Positions 9,301 through 21,400 of a DNA stretch of 64,000 nt are shown piece after piece (within the stretch, counting starts at the first letter, position 1; every line of letters begins with the position of its first letter). Origin of the DNA: Ashinkailepas kermadecensis (lineage: Eukaryota; Arthropoda; Thecostraca; Neolepadidae); contig JAOTOM010005060.1 of the NCBI GenBank assembly GCA_034440615.1, positions 85,001-149,000 of the forward strand, given 5' to 3'. The notes beneath the pieces are model-generated. The model made no database searches and was not told where the DNA came from. It was given only the letters and a program-made list of their open reading frames with translations. A program made the position numbers and the translations under genes.

Positions 9301-10726
9301 CTCATTCTGTGCTAATTGCAACGGTGGCACGCAAAATACTATTGCTGAAATACATACATTAAGCAGTCGACTTGTGTCTATTATAGCATATTTGTAATGT
9401 AATCGTGTTGCCAAACCCTTCAAATTGTTGGAACTAGTTGCCGTATCCCTAGATGCGCCCTCCCCGTGCTCACCTCACGCGACTACGTTTTTTTCCAGTG
9501 TAAAATACCGACTTTGACTTCGATGATTATACGTCAAGAAAACGACAGCTAGTGGTGATGCTCCCACTTCTCCAAGCTTAGCCGTTAGCTCCGTGGTACA
9601 ACATGGCACTACTCCCATCCCGTCGCCTCCTAAATATCGCAAGCAGTTTCTCCCTGAAGGAACACGGACGACTTGTGGGTACCTGCTGGTTATGCAAGTT
9701 CTGTGGTGCTATTTATGTGAACTTTGGCATATTTGACTAGAATGTTCGTCATACCATATCAGAAAAAGGTATAGGAATGAGCTCCGCCCCGATGATTGCG
9801 AGTAAGTGTTGATGTGCAGGTAAGCAGGTTCTCGTCTTTGATATATTCTTAACTATCTCGAGTTATACTTTTGGGGTTGTCCCACAAAAAAGTGAACTAT
9901 TCGTGCTCTTGGTAACAGGAAGGCTTATAGCCCTGCTACGATAACAAAACTGGACAAGACGTGAAGACGTGTATCTCTAATGATTAGTAGCACGTTCGAC
10001 GCGGCCGGGTGCAATCTCTGTGTGCCGAGTATCAAGTAATCACAAAGCACTACTTAATTTCCTAGCGTTCCATCCGGTGATGTAACTCTGCCAGGACCTA
10101 TCGTCTCGGCGGCAGAAATGGCGCCGTTGCCAGAAGCAGGGGGACGTGGGCGAAGGTGTTGGAGGTCAAAAGTGTCACTGCCCAATAGGACAGATAATGA
10201 TGACAGCAAAACTTTCCAGGCATTGGCATACCGGCGGATCTAGCCCATCGGTTTGGAAGGGGAAGCCAACTTTCGTCGCCATAATTGCGATAATAATAAT
10301 GATTATGTCTTCTGGTTACAGAATGCCCACCTTGGGTACTTCACACGTTCGCCTGAGGGGTAGGGCATGGAATCCGTCGACTCCCTCGTGTTTTTCGACG
10401 ATATCCCACGAGCGGAGAGATATAGCAATGAAATATTGTGACTGTTGCAAATTGATAAGCGCATTCTATACAAAAAATAATAATCCATCAGTAAATGTAG
10501 AAATTGGGGGTGTAAAATAGACTGGCAGGCCGCCGAGCCTTCGAGGTCACAAAGATTTCGTCGGCGCGTCGCCCCGGCCGATCTCGATCTCATTTGACCC
10601 TGAAGGCATTGACCTGGGGTCATCAAGTTATACTGCAGTGTTCACTACAGCAGTAATCTCTCCTCCAAATTGTGTTCTAGCTTCAGTAGTTCCCCAGGTC
10701 TTAGGGGAGGAATCCCCTCCCCTCCC
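9301..10726. other. Non-coding stretch
   Basis: I find no recognisable gene or repeat family here. The longest open frames (about 124 residues at 10146-10520 plus, and its antisense) have no family features. Confidence 0.5.
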
Positions 10727-11318
10727 GTGCGCGTTATGTGAGAGATTCTCCGGTGCGCGTTATGTGAGGATCTCCGGTGCGCGTTATGTGTGAGGCTCTC
10801 CGGTGCGCGCTATGTGTGAAGCCCTCCGGTACGCGTTATGTGTGAGGCTCTCCAGCGCGCGTAAAATGAGAGATTCTCCGGTGCGCGTTATGTGAGAGAT
10901 TCTCCGGTGCGCGTTATGTGTGAGGCTCTTCGGTGCGCGTTATGTGAGAGATTCTCCGGTGCGCGCTATGTGTGAGGCTCTCCGGTGAGCGTTATGTTTG
11001 AGGCTCTCCGGTGCGCGCTATGTGAGAGATTCTCCGGTGCGCGTTATGCGTGAGGCTCTCCGGTGCGCGTTATGTTAGGTTGTGGTTATGTGGAGTTGGT
11101 TTGGTATGGAGATTCTCCGGTGCGCGTTATGTGAGGTTCAGTGCGCGTTATGTGAGAGACTCTCCGGTGCGCGTTATGTGTGAGGCTCTCCGGTGCGCGT
11201 TATGTGAGAGATTCTCCGGTGCGCGTTATGTGAGAGATTCTCCGGTGCGCGTTATGTGTGAGGCTCTCCGGTGCGCGTTATGTGAGAGGATCTCCGGTGC
11301 GCGTTATGTGTGAGGCTC
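10727..11318 (+). repeat. 26-bp minisatellite, direct part
   Basis: There are about 22 units built on GTGCGCGTTATGTG followed by either AGAGATTCTCCG or TGAGGCTCTCCG. The two unit types are interspersed. Unit length is mostly 26 bp with a few indels, and one interruption lies near 11075-11110. Confidence 0.9.
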
Positions 11319-11404
11319 ATAACGCGCACCGGAGAATCTCTCACATAGCGCGCACCGGAGAGCCTCACACATAACGCGCACCGGAGAATCTCTCACATAA
11401 CGCG
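11319..11404 (-). repeat. 26-bp minisatellite, inverted end
   Basis: Three units occur in the opposite orientation (CGCGCACCGGAGAATCTCTC and relatives), directly abutting the direct array. A short direct fragment (GTTATGTGAGAAG) follows. The result is a long potential hairpin. Confidence 0.9.
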
Positions 11405-11779
11405 TTATGTGAGAAGTCCTTCAGTGCGCGTGTTAATGTTAGTATTTACCACGTGTTGAACCCTATTTTGAGGTTTTTGCAGCGTGTGTAAAAAACGGCT
11501 TATGAGAACACACTGAAGTTTTTGGTAGCTTATGAAACACTCATTGTGTTTTTGTTTACGGACAATTTGTGTTCGAAGCTGAGGTAAGTCTTCTAGTTCT
11601 AGTGGTTTGTGAGGGGTTTATGTTAACACCGAACAGTTCAGCCACGTCGCGTGTGGTGCCTTATACCTAAGTTCGCGTTTTTCATCGAGGATACTACAGA
11701 AATGGCTTTATCAAATGCAATGAGCCACTGCTCAGACTTGCCGGCATTCATTGCAGAGGGTTTGGTGTAAAACGTGCCA

Positions 11780-12420
11780 AGTCAGGTCAGGTCCCTGACA
11801 TGGGAGACGACTTTTCGTGAATATGTCATGGTAAATTTCCGAATATTTCGCACTTTTCATGCTTGGACCCAAATAGATGGCGGACTATTCATGATGCCCT
11901 TATTGAATACACATCACCGATGTCTCACATTCAATTCGAAGTCCAGCGAAGGGTCGCATGGTACTACAGTGTTCGCATGCTCCTGTCTGGGAAATGTTGG
12001 ATCACGTGTTGGTGTTTCGGGTCCAAAACCAACTTGCACTGGGGAATAAACATGAACGCTGAATCCGGCATCAGCATCCACAGTTAACCTGGAATCAGCT
12101 GTGGCCTACGAATTCGAATTCAGGATTCATTTTACCATCTAGTAACCAAAAATATGCGTTTTGGATCCGAAAATCAGAAACCCATATTGACCATGCGTCA
12201 CTTGACCTGACATGCGCAGAAGCACGAAACGGTGATGGTGATGTGTATTTCATAAGGGTATCAAGCGTAGTTTGTCATCTATTTGGGCACAAACTTGAAA
12301 AGTGCCAAATGTGCCGAAATCCGGCGGGGAGGTTCCCGAAAGACCGTCACAGTTCAGTAGTGTGACCTGACCACGTCAGTTCTTGACATGATCTGACGAC
12401 AAGTTCCACACCAAAAGTTT
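11780..12420. mobile_element. Imperfect fold-back element
   Basis: The segment around 11830-11960 (CCCAAATAGATGGCGGACTA, then AATACACATCACC) matches the reverse complement of about 12210-12330 (CCCAAATAGATGACAAACTA, AATACACATCACC). Outer parts of both arms carry GTCAGGTCA-type sequence. The arms are roughly 65-75 percent alike by eye. There is no ORF for a transposase. A fold-back or MITE-type element is the simplest reading. Confidence 0.5.
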
Positions 12421-12929
12421 CGCAATGAATGTCCTCGGGTGTGCGCAACATTTCGGCTCGCTAACTTGGCTTCGTTTACGTATACTATTTGTGAATATCT
12501 GGCGGTAGAGCATCCCCCTGGGCCATCGAAGGTGGCAAAATGTCAAGCCACTTAACCCGCTTGCGAACCAGCGAAACTGAACCTGAGCCGATTAATCACT
12601 TAGAATCACTTTGAAAGTATTTTTGTGCCAACAAAAATGCGCAGGTTTGATATTCTCTTATTGCCTATGGAGCAACAGTAGCAGATATGCGCTGGATATG
12701 TTCACTAGTGTTTTTCAATATCATGTGATTTTAGTGACGTGTTTGTTATATTTTGACTGATTGGCAAGTGGTTCGGAAGATTAATGGGTTGTCTTATTTT
12801 AGACATTGCCGTAATGCCTAGAGACATTGTTTTGTAGTGCCCAGGGGTAAATTTGGCCACTTCGTTGAGTTTTAGCGTGCACATTAAGCACCAAAGGGAG
12901 TAGGTATGTACCTACTGGCGTACCACTGG

Positions 12930-14480
12930 CGTACCACTGCACGCTCTTCGCAACTGTTTTCCGGTTCTCGGGCCTCACCTACTTCACACCTCATTAACAC
13001 TTCTGTCGTCTCCTGCGTGTTCTCTACCTCGTGGAAAGCTGCTTCTGTTGTTCCACTTCACAAATCTGGGCCTCGCGACGTCGCCAGTAACTTTCGTCCA
13101 ATCTCTATTTTGCCAGTCTTATCCAAGTTATGTGAAAAAGTAGTCTGTAGCCGCCGTCCTCTTATCTAGTCACTAATCACATTCTTTCCTCCTCCCAGTA
13201 TGCATACAGGCCATGTCATTCGACGGAGGACGCCCTGGTCGACGCTGTCGAGTGGATCACACGTCGTGTCGACACTGGTCACATCGCTTCGGTCATCTCA
13301 ATCGACCTGAGCAATGCATTCGACAGCGTCGACCATGATATCCTCCTGCGTAAGCTGCAGTGGTACGGCATCGACCCGAGGTGGTTTCACAGCTACCTTA
13401 CTGACCGGCGGCAGGTGGTGAAGGGTGGCTCTTTATCCCTTCCGCTATCCCATGGTGTTCCTCAGGGATCCCTGGTTGGTCCCTTGCTCTTTAGCATCTT
13501 CATGAATGACCTGCCAGCGTACCTTCCATACGGACGTCTGGTATCATATGCCGACGACACCCAGCTGCTAGACTGCACATCCTGATGAATTACCCGTTCT
13601 TAAATCCCGGCAGGAGAACACCATCCTTGCTATTCAGTCTTACTTCACATCCAATTCCTTGAAGATGAACCCCACTAAAAGTACCCTACTGCTTATCGGC
13701 ACGACCCAATCCCTAAAAAAGCCACATCCTACCAACTCAACATTCGCAGTCACGTCCTAACCCCCTCGCCATTCGTGAAGATGCTGGGAGTCATCATTGA
13801 CCGCACCCTATCCTGGGAGGAGCACATATCCCACGTTGTCAAAAAGTGTAACTCCACCTTGTTCTGTCTCCACAATATCCGTCACCATCTCACACCTGAA
13901 GCACGCAAACTTCTAATTCAGTCTCACGTCTTTCCATACATCCTATACTGCCTCACTGTCTGGGGCGGGGCTGCCCAATGTCACCTTGGACGAGTGCAGA
14001 AGGCGATCAATTTCGGGGCTAGGATCGTCGTAGGAGCTCGTCGTCGTGATCATATCTCGCCGACAGTGGCAACGCTGGGCTGGCGAAGTGTCCGTGACCT
14101 CGTCACCCACCGCGACAACATCGCCGTGTTTAGAGCCCTGAATGATCCACGAGCCCCCGAGGCGATCCGTTCTCTGTTCCGCAGGCGGTCGGATGTCTCC
14201 CGGCGCTCCACTCGTGCGACGGTGGCTGGGGCACTGGAGCCACCGCCTTTCCGCCTCAGCATGTCACGTAGAGCCTTCTCCTTCCGGGCAGCCTCGGCCT
14301 GGAACCTACTGCCGCCGGCCACTCCCGCTTCTCGGACACGGGGCGAGTTCGTCGCGATGCTGAACAACGTCTTATGAATTGACTTCACGTATTCGGTTTT
14401 TCCTTGTATACCGTTGTTTTGCTGCTTTCATTTTTGCTCATGTTTGTCAAATGTATCTGACTGTAATCTGACACAAACCA
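12930..14480 (+). mobile_element. 5'-truncated L2/CR1-like LINE, decayed
   Basis: Three frames in series give the non-LTR reverse transcriptase: WKAASVVPLHKSG and NFRPISILPVLSKLCEKVV (12906-13169), SIDLSNAFDSVDHDILLRKL, LSHGVPQGSLVGPLLF and YADDTQLL (13547-13570), then MLGVIIDRTLSWEEHI, the thumb region and a C-terminal ASAWNLLPPATP block ending at TGA (14375-14377). The C-terminal RRAFSFRAASAWNLLP layout is typical of the L2/CR1 group. A stop after LLDCTS and frameshifts make it dead. The endonuclease and ORF1 are missing. About 100 bp of 3' UTR follows. Confidence 0.85.
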
Positions 14481-14867
14481 AATATTAATCCATTTTATGG
14501 AATCGGTTTGTTAAATCTCGCACATACAAGTACAAATACTGCAAACCCACAATGTTATTCGACACGAAGCTAGGTCATTAATCTGGGATAGCATTGGAAG
14601 GATCAATGACAGTTATTTGAGTTGCTGCTCACCCTACCATATGAACCATCGATTATGTGGGAACGGTAAGTTAATTTAATTGTCAATAATTTACCATTTT
14701 TAGGCGAAAATGGCCCGCGAAGTTCCCTCTTACTGCGTATTAGATCAGTAGCCTGAAACGAAATCTTCAATTTTCATGCCACGCGATGCGCAAAGGAGCC
14801 ACCACAACACATGCGAAGCTCCCTCCCGTGCTCCGATAATTTCGGAGAACATCTGATTTCTGATTTC

Positions 14868-15198
14868 GCCGCCATGATGCCTCAGTTGGTTAGGGTGCTG
14901 ACCTGCACTGGTCTCCCCTGTCCTGGTAAGGCAGGGTTCGAGTCGCTTCACGCGTTCGCATTTGGCCCCCGGCTGGAAGGTCAGTTGGCAACTGGCCCGA
15001 TAAGGCCGGGGACGAGCTACCGGGGCGGCCCTGTCGGTGCATTGACGGCACGTTAAACTCTCTGTCAAAATTCTGCCGTCGAACTGGAATTCATGGACCG
15101 GGTGGTGGGGCCAGGGTTGACGCAACAAGCCCTGCTTAGCAATATGACCATGGTTCATGAAGCCACCCCAGAAAGAATTCGGACTAAATTTCTTTAAC
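14868..15198 (+). repeat. tRNA-derived SINE, copy 2
   Basis: This is the plus-strand partner of 2168-2494. The head is GCCGCCATGATGCCTCAGTT, the A box is degenerate and the B box is GGGTTCGAGTC. The body includes AACTGGCCCGATAAGGCCGG and a segment GAGCTACCGGGGCGGCC that is the reverse complement of the family head (intact in copy 1). It ends near AAGCCACCCCAGAAAG and an A/T-rich tail. Confidence 0.75.
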
Positions 15199-15579
15199 AA
15201 ACAAAACATTAACCGCCAAATTTATATTCGGTACACGAGTCCCCGAGATGCCTAGACGGTGGCTGCGGTCAATAGACATGCTGAATGCACCACCCTTTCA
15301 TGCACCACCCTTTCCGTGAGTGGTGGGGGGGGGGATCATGACCGCTCCCCCCCCCTCCTCCCTGGATCACCGGGTGCGTGTGTGGATGGGGGTGCGTTTG
15401 TGTGTGTGTCTGTGTGTGAACTGGCGGGCGCGCATGGATGCAGTTCTTCGTGTCCGGCCGCGAGAACCGCTGCCGACATGCAGGCGGTATTGGGAGCCTG
15501 TGATGAGTTAGCTCGACCAGTCGTTATGGAGACCAAGACGCAACCGGACATCGATCGTTATCTGCTCCCAGGCTACACT
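15199..15579. other. Short spacer before the minisatellites
   Basis: This holds a small duplicated CACCACCCTTTC motif, a G run and a C run near 15320-15360 and a short TG-rich stretch. There is no gene. Confidence 0.5.
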
Positions 15580-17682
15580 GGGCACAACGGGTCAGTACCG
15601 GAGCGACACCGGTCACAACGGGTCAGTACCGGAGCGACACCGGCACAACAGGTCAGTACCGGAGCGACACCGGTCACAACGGGTCAGTACCGGAGCGACC
15701 CCGGTCACAACAGGTCAGTACCGGAGCGACACCGGTCACAACAGGTCAGTACCGGAGCGACACCGGTCACAACGGGTCAGTACCGGAGTGACACCGGCAC
15801 AACAGGTCAGTACCGGAGCGACACCGGTCACAACGGGTCAGTACCGGAGCGACACCGGTCACAACAGGTCAGTACCGGAGCGACACCGGTCACAACGGGT
15901 CAGTACCGGAGCGACACCGGTCACAACAGGTCAGTACCGGAGCGACACCGGTCACAACGGGTCAGTACCGGAGCGACACCGGTCACAACGGGTCAGTACC
16001 GGAGCGACACCGGTCACAACGGGTCAGTACCGGAGCGACACCGGTCACAACGGGTCAGTACCGGAGCGACACCGGTCACAACAGGTCAGTACCGAAGTGA
16101 CACCGGCACAACAGGTCAGTACCGGAGCGACACCGGTCACAACGGGTCTGTACCGGAGCGACACCGGTCACAACGGGTCAGTACCGGAGCGACACCGGTC
16201 ACAACGGGTCAGTACCGGAGCGACACCGGCACAACAGGTCAGTACCGGAGCGACACCGGTCACAACGGGTCCGTACCGGAGCGACACCGGTCACAACAGG
16301 TCAGTACCGGAGCGACACCGGTCACAACGGGTCAGTACCGGAGCGACACCGGTCACAACAGGTCAGTACCGGAGCGACACCGGTCACAACAGGTCAGTAC
16401 CGGAGCGACACCGGTCACAACGGGTCAGTACCGGAGCGACACCGGTCACAACGGGTCAGTACCGGAGCGACACTGGTCACAACGGGTCAGTACCGGAGCG
16501 ACACCGGTCACAACGGGTCAGTACCGGAGCGACACCGGTAACAACAGGTCAGTACCGGAGCGACACTGGTCACAATGGGTCAGCACCGGAGCGACACCGG
16601 TCACAACAGGTCAGTACCGGAGCGACACCGGTCACAACTGGTCAGTACCGGAGCGACACCGGTCACAACAGGTCAGTATCGGAGCGACACCGGTCACAAC
16701 GGGTCAGTACCGGAGCGACACCGGTCACAACGGGTCAGTACCGGAGCGACACCGGTCACAACGGGTCTGTAGCGGAGCGACACCGGTCACAACAGGTCAG
16801 TACCGGAGCGACAGCGGTCACAACGGGTCTGTAGCGGGCGACCCCGGTCACAACGGGTATGTACCGGAGCGACACCGGTCACAACGGGTCTGTACCGGAG
16901 CGACACCGGTCACAACGGGTCAGTACCGGAGCGACACCGGTCACAACGGGTCAGTACCGGAGCGACACCGGTCACAACAGGTCAGTACCGGAGCGACACC
17001 GGTCACAACGGGTCAGTACCGGAGCGACACCGGTCACAACGGGTCAGTACCGGAGCGACACCGGTCACAACGGGTCAGTACCGGAGCGACACCGGTCACA
17101 ACGGGTATGTACCAGAGCGACACCGGTCACAACGGGTCAGTACCGGAGCGACACCGGTCACAACGGGTCAGTACCGGAGCGACACCGGTCACAACGGGTC
17201 AGTACCGGAGCGACACCGGTCACAACGGGTCAGTACCGGAGCGACACCGGTCACAACGGGTATGTACCAGAGCGACACCGGACACAACAGATCAGTACCG
17301 GAGCGCCACCGGTCACAACGGGTCAGTACCGGAGCGACACCGGTCACAACGGGTCAGTACCGGAGCGACACCGGTCACAACGGGTCAGTACCGGAGCGAC
17401 ACCGGTCACAACGGGTCAGTACCGGAGCGACACCGGTCACAACGGGTCTGTACCGGAGCGACACCGGTCACAACGGGTCTGTACCGGATGCGACACTGGT
17501 CACAACGGGTCAGTACCAGGGCGACACCGGTCACAACGGGTCGGTTACCGGATGCGACACCGGTCACAACAGGTCAGTACCGGAGCGACACCGGTCACAA
17601 CGGGTCAGTGCCGGAGCGACACCGGTCACAACGGGTATGTACCAGAGCGACACCGGACACAATAGATCAGTACCGGAACGCC
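15580..17682 (+). repeat. 31-bp minisatellite, about 68 units
   Basis: The unit can be written GGTCACAACGGGTCAGTACC plus GGAGCGACACC. Variants at a few positions (AACAGG, TCTGTA, TATGTACC, a shortened GGCACAACA) recur through the array. Since 31 is not divisible by 3 and the unit has no stop in any plus frame, an 832-codon open frame runs through with a 31-residue period. I read it as non-coding. The unit contains the palindrome ACCGGT. The array lies about 400 bp upstream of the potassium channel start. Confidence 0.95.
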
Positions 17683-17705
17683 TGGCCAGTGCTCACAATT
17701 GGTCA

Positions 17706-17820
17706 TCGGGCGGCTCTGGATGCTAACAGGTGGTTACCATGCGGCTCTGGATGCTAACAGGTGGTTACCATGCGGCTCTGGATGCTAACAGGTGGTTACC
17801 ATGCGGCTCTGGATGCATAC
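17706..17820 (+). repeat. Second 31-bp tandem repeat, about three and a half units
   Basis: The unit CAGGTGGTTACCATGCGGCT plus CTGGATGCTAA recurs exactly every 31 bp (TGCTAACAG at 17721, 17752 and 17783). It follows directly on the large 31-bp array and shares its period. Confidence 0.9.
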
Positions 17821-17875
17821 AGGGTGGGTGCGGCTTGTTCGGCAGGTGACCCTCCTATAATCGCCGTGGTGGAGC

Positions 17876-18055
17876 TGCCCGGCAGGGCTGAAGTACCATT
17901 GTCCAGCGGGTCTGAGGTGTCGCTGTCCGACAGGTCTGAAGTACCACTGCCCGGCGGGTCTGAGGTGTCGCTGTCCGGCAGGTGTGAGATGTCGCTGTCC
18001 GGCAAGTTTGAGGTGCCATTGCCCGGCAGGTCTGAGATGCCTATATCCGTAGGTT
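17876..18055 (+). repeat. 24-bp tandem repeat, about seven units
   Basis: The units follow GTCTGAGGTGTCGCTGTCCG plus GCAG, with variants (GAAGTACCATTGCCC). One frame would read an eight-residue repeat of the type RSEVPLPG, but that frame does not join the channel ORF, which has an in-frame TGA at 18033. Confidence 0.85.
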
Positions 18056-18080
18056 GGACATGCCATTGCACGGCAGGAAC

Positions 18081-18477
18081 ATGCCCGACCGCCATGCGAT
18101 GGCCGCCTCGGAGGGCGCCGCCGTCGGCGACAAGCTGCCGTCGGCACCGCCGGCGAGAGGCTGGTTGCGGCGGCACGGGGAGACGTTCCGCTTCGTGCTG
18201 CTGGTGCCCGTGCTGCTGCTCTACCTGCTGCTCGGCTCGGCGGCGTTCCAGTGGGTCGAGCAGGCGCCCGAGGCGGCGGCGCTGCGCCGCTACCGGCGCC
18301 AGCTGGCGGCGTTGCGCCGGCGCGTGGCGGCGTCGACCGGCGCCGAGGCGGTGCGCCGCATGGAGGCGCTGCTGCGGCTGCAGAGCGCCGCCGACCGGCG
18401 CGGCCTGCTGGCCACCAGGCCGCGCTGGGACCTGGCCGGCAGCTTCCACTTCTGCTGCACGGTCGTCTCCACCATCG
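18081..18477 (+). CDS. KCNK13: KCNK13-like exon 1: N-terminus, M1, cap, first pore helix
   Basis: It begins MPDRHAMAASEGAAVGDKLP, then M1 and an arginine/alanine-rich cap region (LRRYRRQLAALRRRVAAS), and ends CCTVVSTI plus the first base of a glycine codon. The donor is GTGAGC directly after 18477. Vertebrate THIK channels also break near here by my recollection, but I cannot check that. Confidence 0.88.
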
Positions 18478-21400
18478 GTGAGCCCACTGTCTCCACTCCA
18501 CCACCTCCTCTATCGATGTTGAGCCGTGCTCGCCGCGACCGGTCGCCCGGGGGTGCGTCGCGTTGAGGTGCTGCGTTGAATTTGTTTTCGACGTCAGCAC
18601 CAGTATAGGAAGCCAGCACGCGTCGTGCCCTCGCTGGACGAACGAGCGCACGAGGCGGGCAAAAGTGGGACTGTCCCAGCTGCAGACACCTTACCGCGAC
18701 AGAAGCTTGCGGACCTACCACACATGTGTTCTCTCAGCATCCTGTGAACATATGTATTTTATTGAGTGCAATTTTTTAGGAAATTCAGAAACTTCAGATA
18801 TAAGTAAGAACTATTTCGACAACTCGGCACAGTGCGTTGACATTTTGTGCGTAAGTTCCATATTCGGTACAGATTTTGCGGTACGAGTGCCTCCAATTTA
18901 ACCGTGTGCGCACTGGAACGAAACCCGCTGCAGCCGAACTTTGCCACCATCCTGCTGAAATCGGGCATCAGTCAAGTATAGTGTGGAATCTCACACCTGA
19001 GTGCACCATGCCGAGCTGTCCAATTTGCATTGGGGTCACGTTCGGCGCGGCACCCCCCACCCGACTGACACTGGTCGCACAATCGCCCTGCCTCGGGGTG
19101 CATAGGTCACATGACATGACGATACAACATGTCATGCCAACACTGCATTGAACATATTCCTGTGCATGCTGTTCGGAATCGAAATCAAAACATGCGGTCG
19201 ACTTGTTGGATTTGTTGGTCGTCAAAGTTGGACGACTTGTTGGGAAACGATTCCCGATTTATACACAACAGAGCGGTTTTGTGCTTCCTTGCAGAGATAG
19301 CATTTGAAGTAATACGAGTATACACACCTTCCTAGCTGATAATTTGCTTCCCCAGATATGTTCTGTTAAGCGCTCTTCATATGTGACAATCTGATGTGTG
19401 ATTAAGCAAGCTTGTTATGGGTGCAATATAACCCACTGGGGTTGACGCACCCTAAAACCCCAATAATCATCCTGCACAACAAGTGGCAGTCTTCCTGGGA
19501 TGCTGTCTTGGCCAACAAACTGAAAGTGTTAAAACCACGCCTGGGTGCATGGCAGTCTTGCTCGCGACGATCGAGGCGTGGGGAAGTGATTCTGTGCCGC
19601 CTACGTTTAGGACACACATATTTTACACATCGCTACCTTCCGTGCTCGGAAGAATGACCAGCCTGTCCACGTTGCGGCGACAACCTGTCTGTGGCCCATA
19701 TTCTTAGCACATGTCGTCACCTTGAAACGGAACGTCGCCGCTTCTTCGGAACCCCATCGCCCACCCTGGTGGAACTACTGGGCGACGACTCACACTATGT
19801 CGCTGAACTCTTCCCATTCCTTTGTGCGGTTAGATTTGACGTGGTGTACCCACGCCAGCAAAGGTAGCATACAGACGCTAAACGTTTTTTAACATCGAAA
19901 AATAACGTCACCATGAAATGCGCTAGCGTGTTGTGACCCCCAGTCCTCTCATTTACTCCACGTCGATGCGTTCACACCTGGTTTGACCGACGAAGTTATG
20001 AGCGCTGTATAATATATGCAGTTGATGCGCCCCTAAACCCAAATAACAACAACAAAACATGGAGTCTAATTCTGAGTGGAAAAGTGAGAAATTGAAACTG
20101 TAACAAAACAGTCATGAGCGCTTCAAAGGCGATTCGATCCGTCCGGTCCAGGTCGAGGCGGGTGGCTCAGATGAACGTGTATCGTATGTGCGCACGAGTA
20201 GACTGACTCGGTCTGCATCCTCGCTCGTAATTATTCGCGTCCCGACGCGTTAGTATCGCCATGACTGAACATGCATGTCAGCGGCATCATCGGACGTTAT
20301 GATGCGTTACAGCCAGACTATCACATTATTGATGATGGTTGATTAGGTATTGATTGCACGGCACTCCAAAATAACATTTGAGGATATGGCACACACCAAC
20401 GGCTTCTGAGGTAGTAGCAGAACTTCACATCAACAGCAACTCACGGTCAGCTGGTGGTTTATGTAAAATGAAAGATTTCGGGAAACATCCCTAACATGAA
20501 CTGAGGGTAGCAATTTATCATTTGGCACCATACTTTGCTATAGGGATCACCTTCGGGTTAATGCATGGAGATCTGCTTCATAAATGTGACCATAATTTCC
20601 GTTTAAAACTTGTGTTCATATTTCCGGTAAAAATACAATCTCCTACCTGTGGCTTTTTGTGCTGCGCACATACCATATATATGCGGCAAGCATTTTGGTT
20701 CAGAATGCATGGATGTTACATTTATTAAAGGTAGCATGGGAATCATAACAGTTGGGACTATGTGTGCTGATCACTTTTCATCCAAAATGGAATTTGACAG
20801 GGATGGTGATGGGATGAGAAGCAGAGCCGGTTCTACGGATAACGACACTTACCACTCGCGTTGCGATGGCTGACGCCTGACATGCGACAAGTGCCGATGT
20901 TCAATTGGAAAATTGTAGCCGGTACATGGAACCGGATAATGCAAGCAACGGCGTTTCGTCGCTTGTAACCGTTTTTTAGCGCTCGACACAATCGTGAAAA
21001 GCGATGAATAACGCCGCCTTTTCTTTACACCCCTCCCTTGTGTGCACGCGCCACGTGTTGCAAAAATATTCGAACTTTGGCGATTGCCCTGACTATACCG
21101 CGGCGTGGATTTCGTTCGGTATTGGTTCGTGAGCTATGCCGGTTGAAACCGAGCCGCTTCAGCGCACTAAAACTGGTCATATCCTGGCGCTACACAATCT
21201 CGTCTTACTTATGAATCGTGCAAAAGTTCGACGACTCCGTGCGTGCGCTAGCGTGTCCCGGAAATGTGATACTGTCAGGGACATATACACGACACCACAC
21301 CCACACGATGCACTCGTGAAGGAAGGTCTCCTGTGTCTCCCTTCACCACGAAAACTTAGCATTGATACATTTACACATTTCACAGCGTTCAGGCCCACGT

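Noticed and set aside
15580..17682. CRISPR-like array
   Set aside because: There are no unique spacers between repeats; units are directly contiguous and the context is an animal genome.
15259..17757. 832-codon open frame as a giant repetitive protein
   Set aside because: The unit is 31 bp, so all three plus frames read the same 31-residue cycle and are open together. The frame starts outside the array without any signal and carries no domain.
17876..18055. N-terminal extension of the potassium channel through the 24-bp repeat
   Set aside because: The channel frame meets TGA at 18033, and the repeat is open in a different frame.
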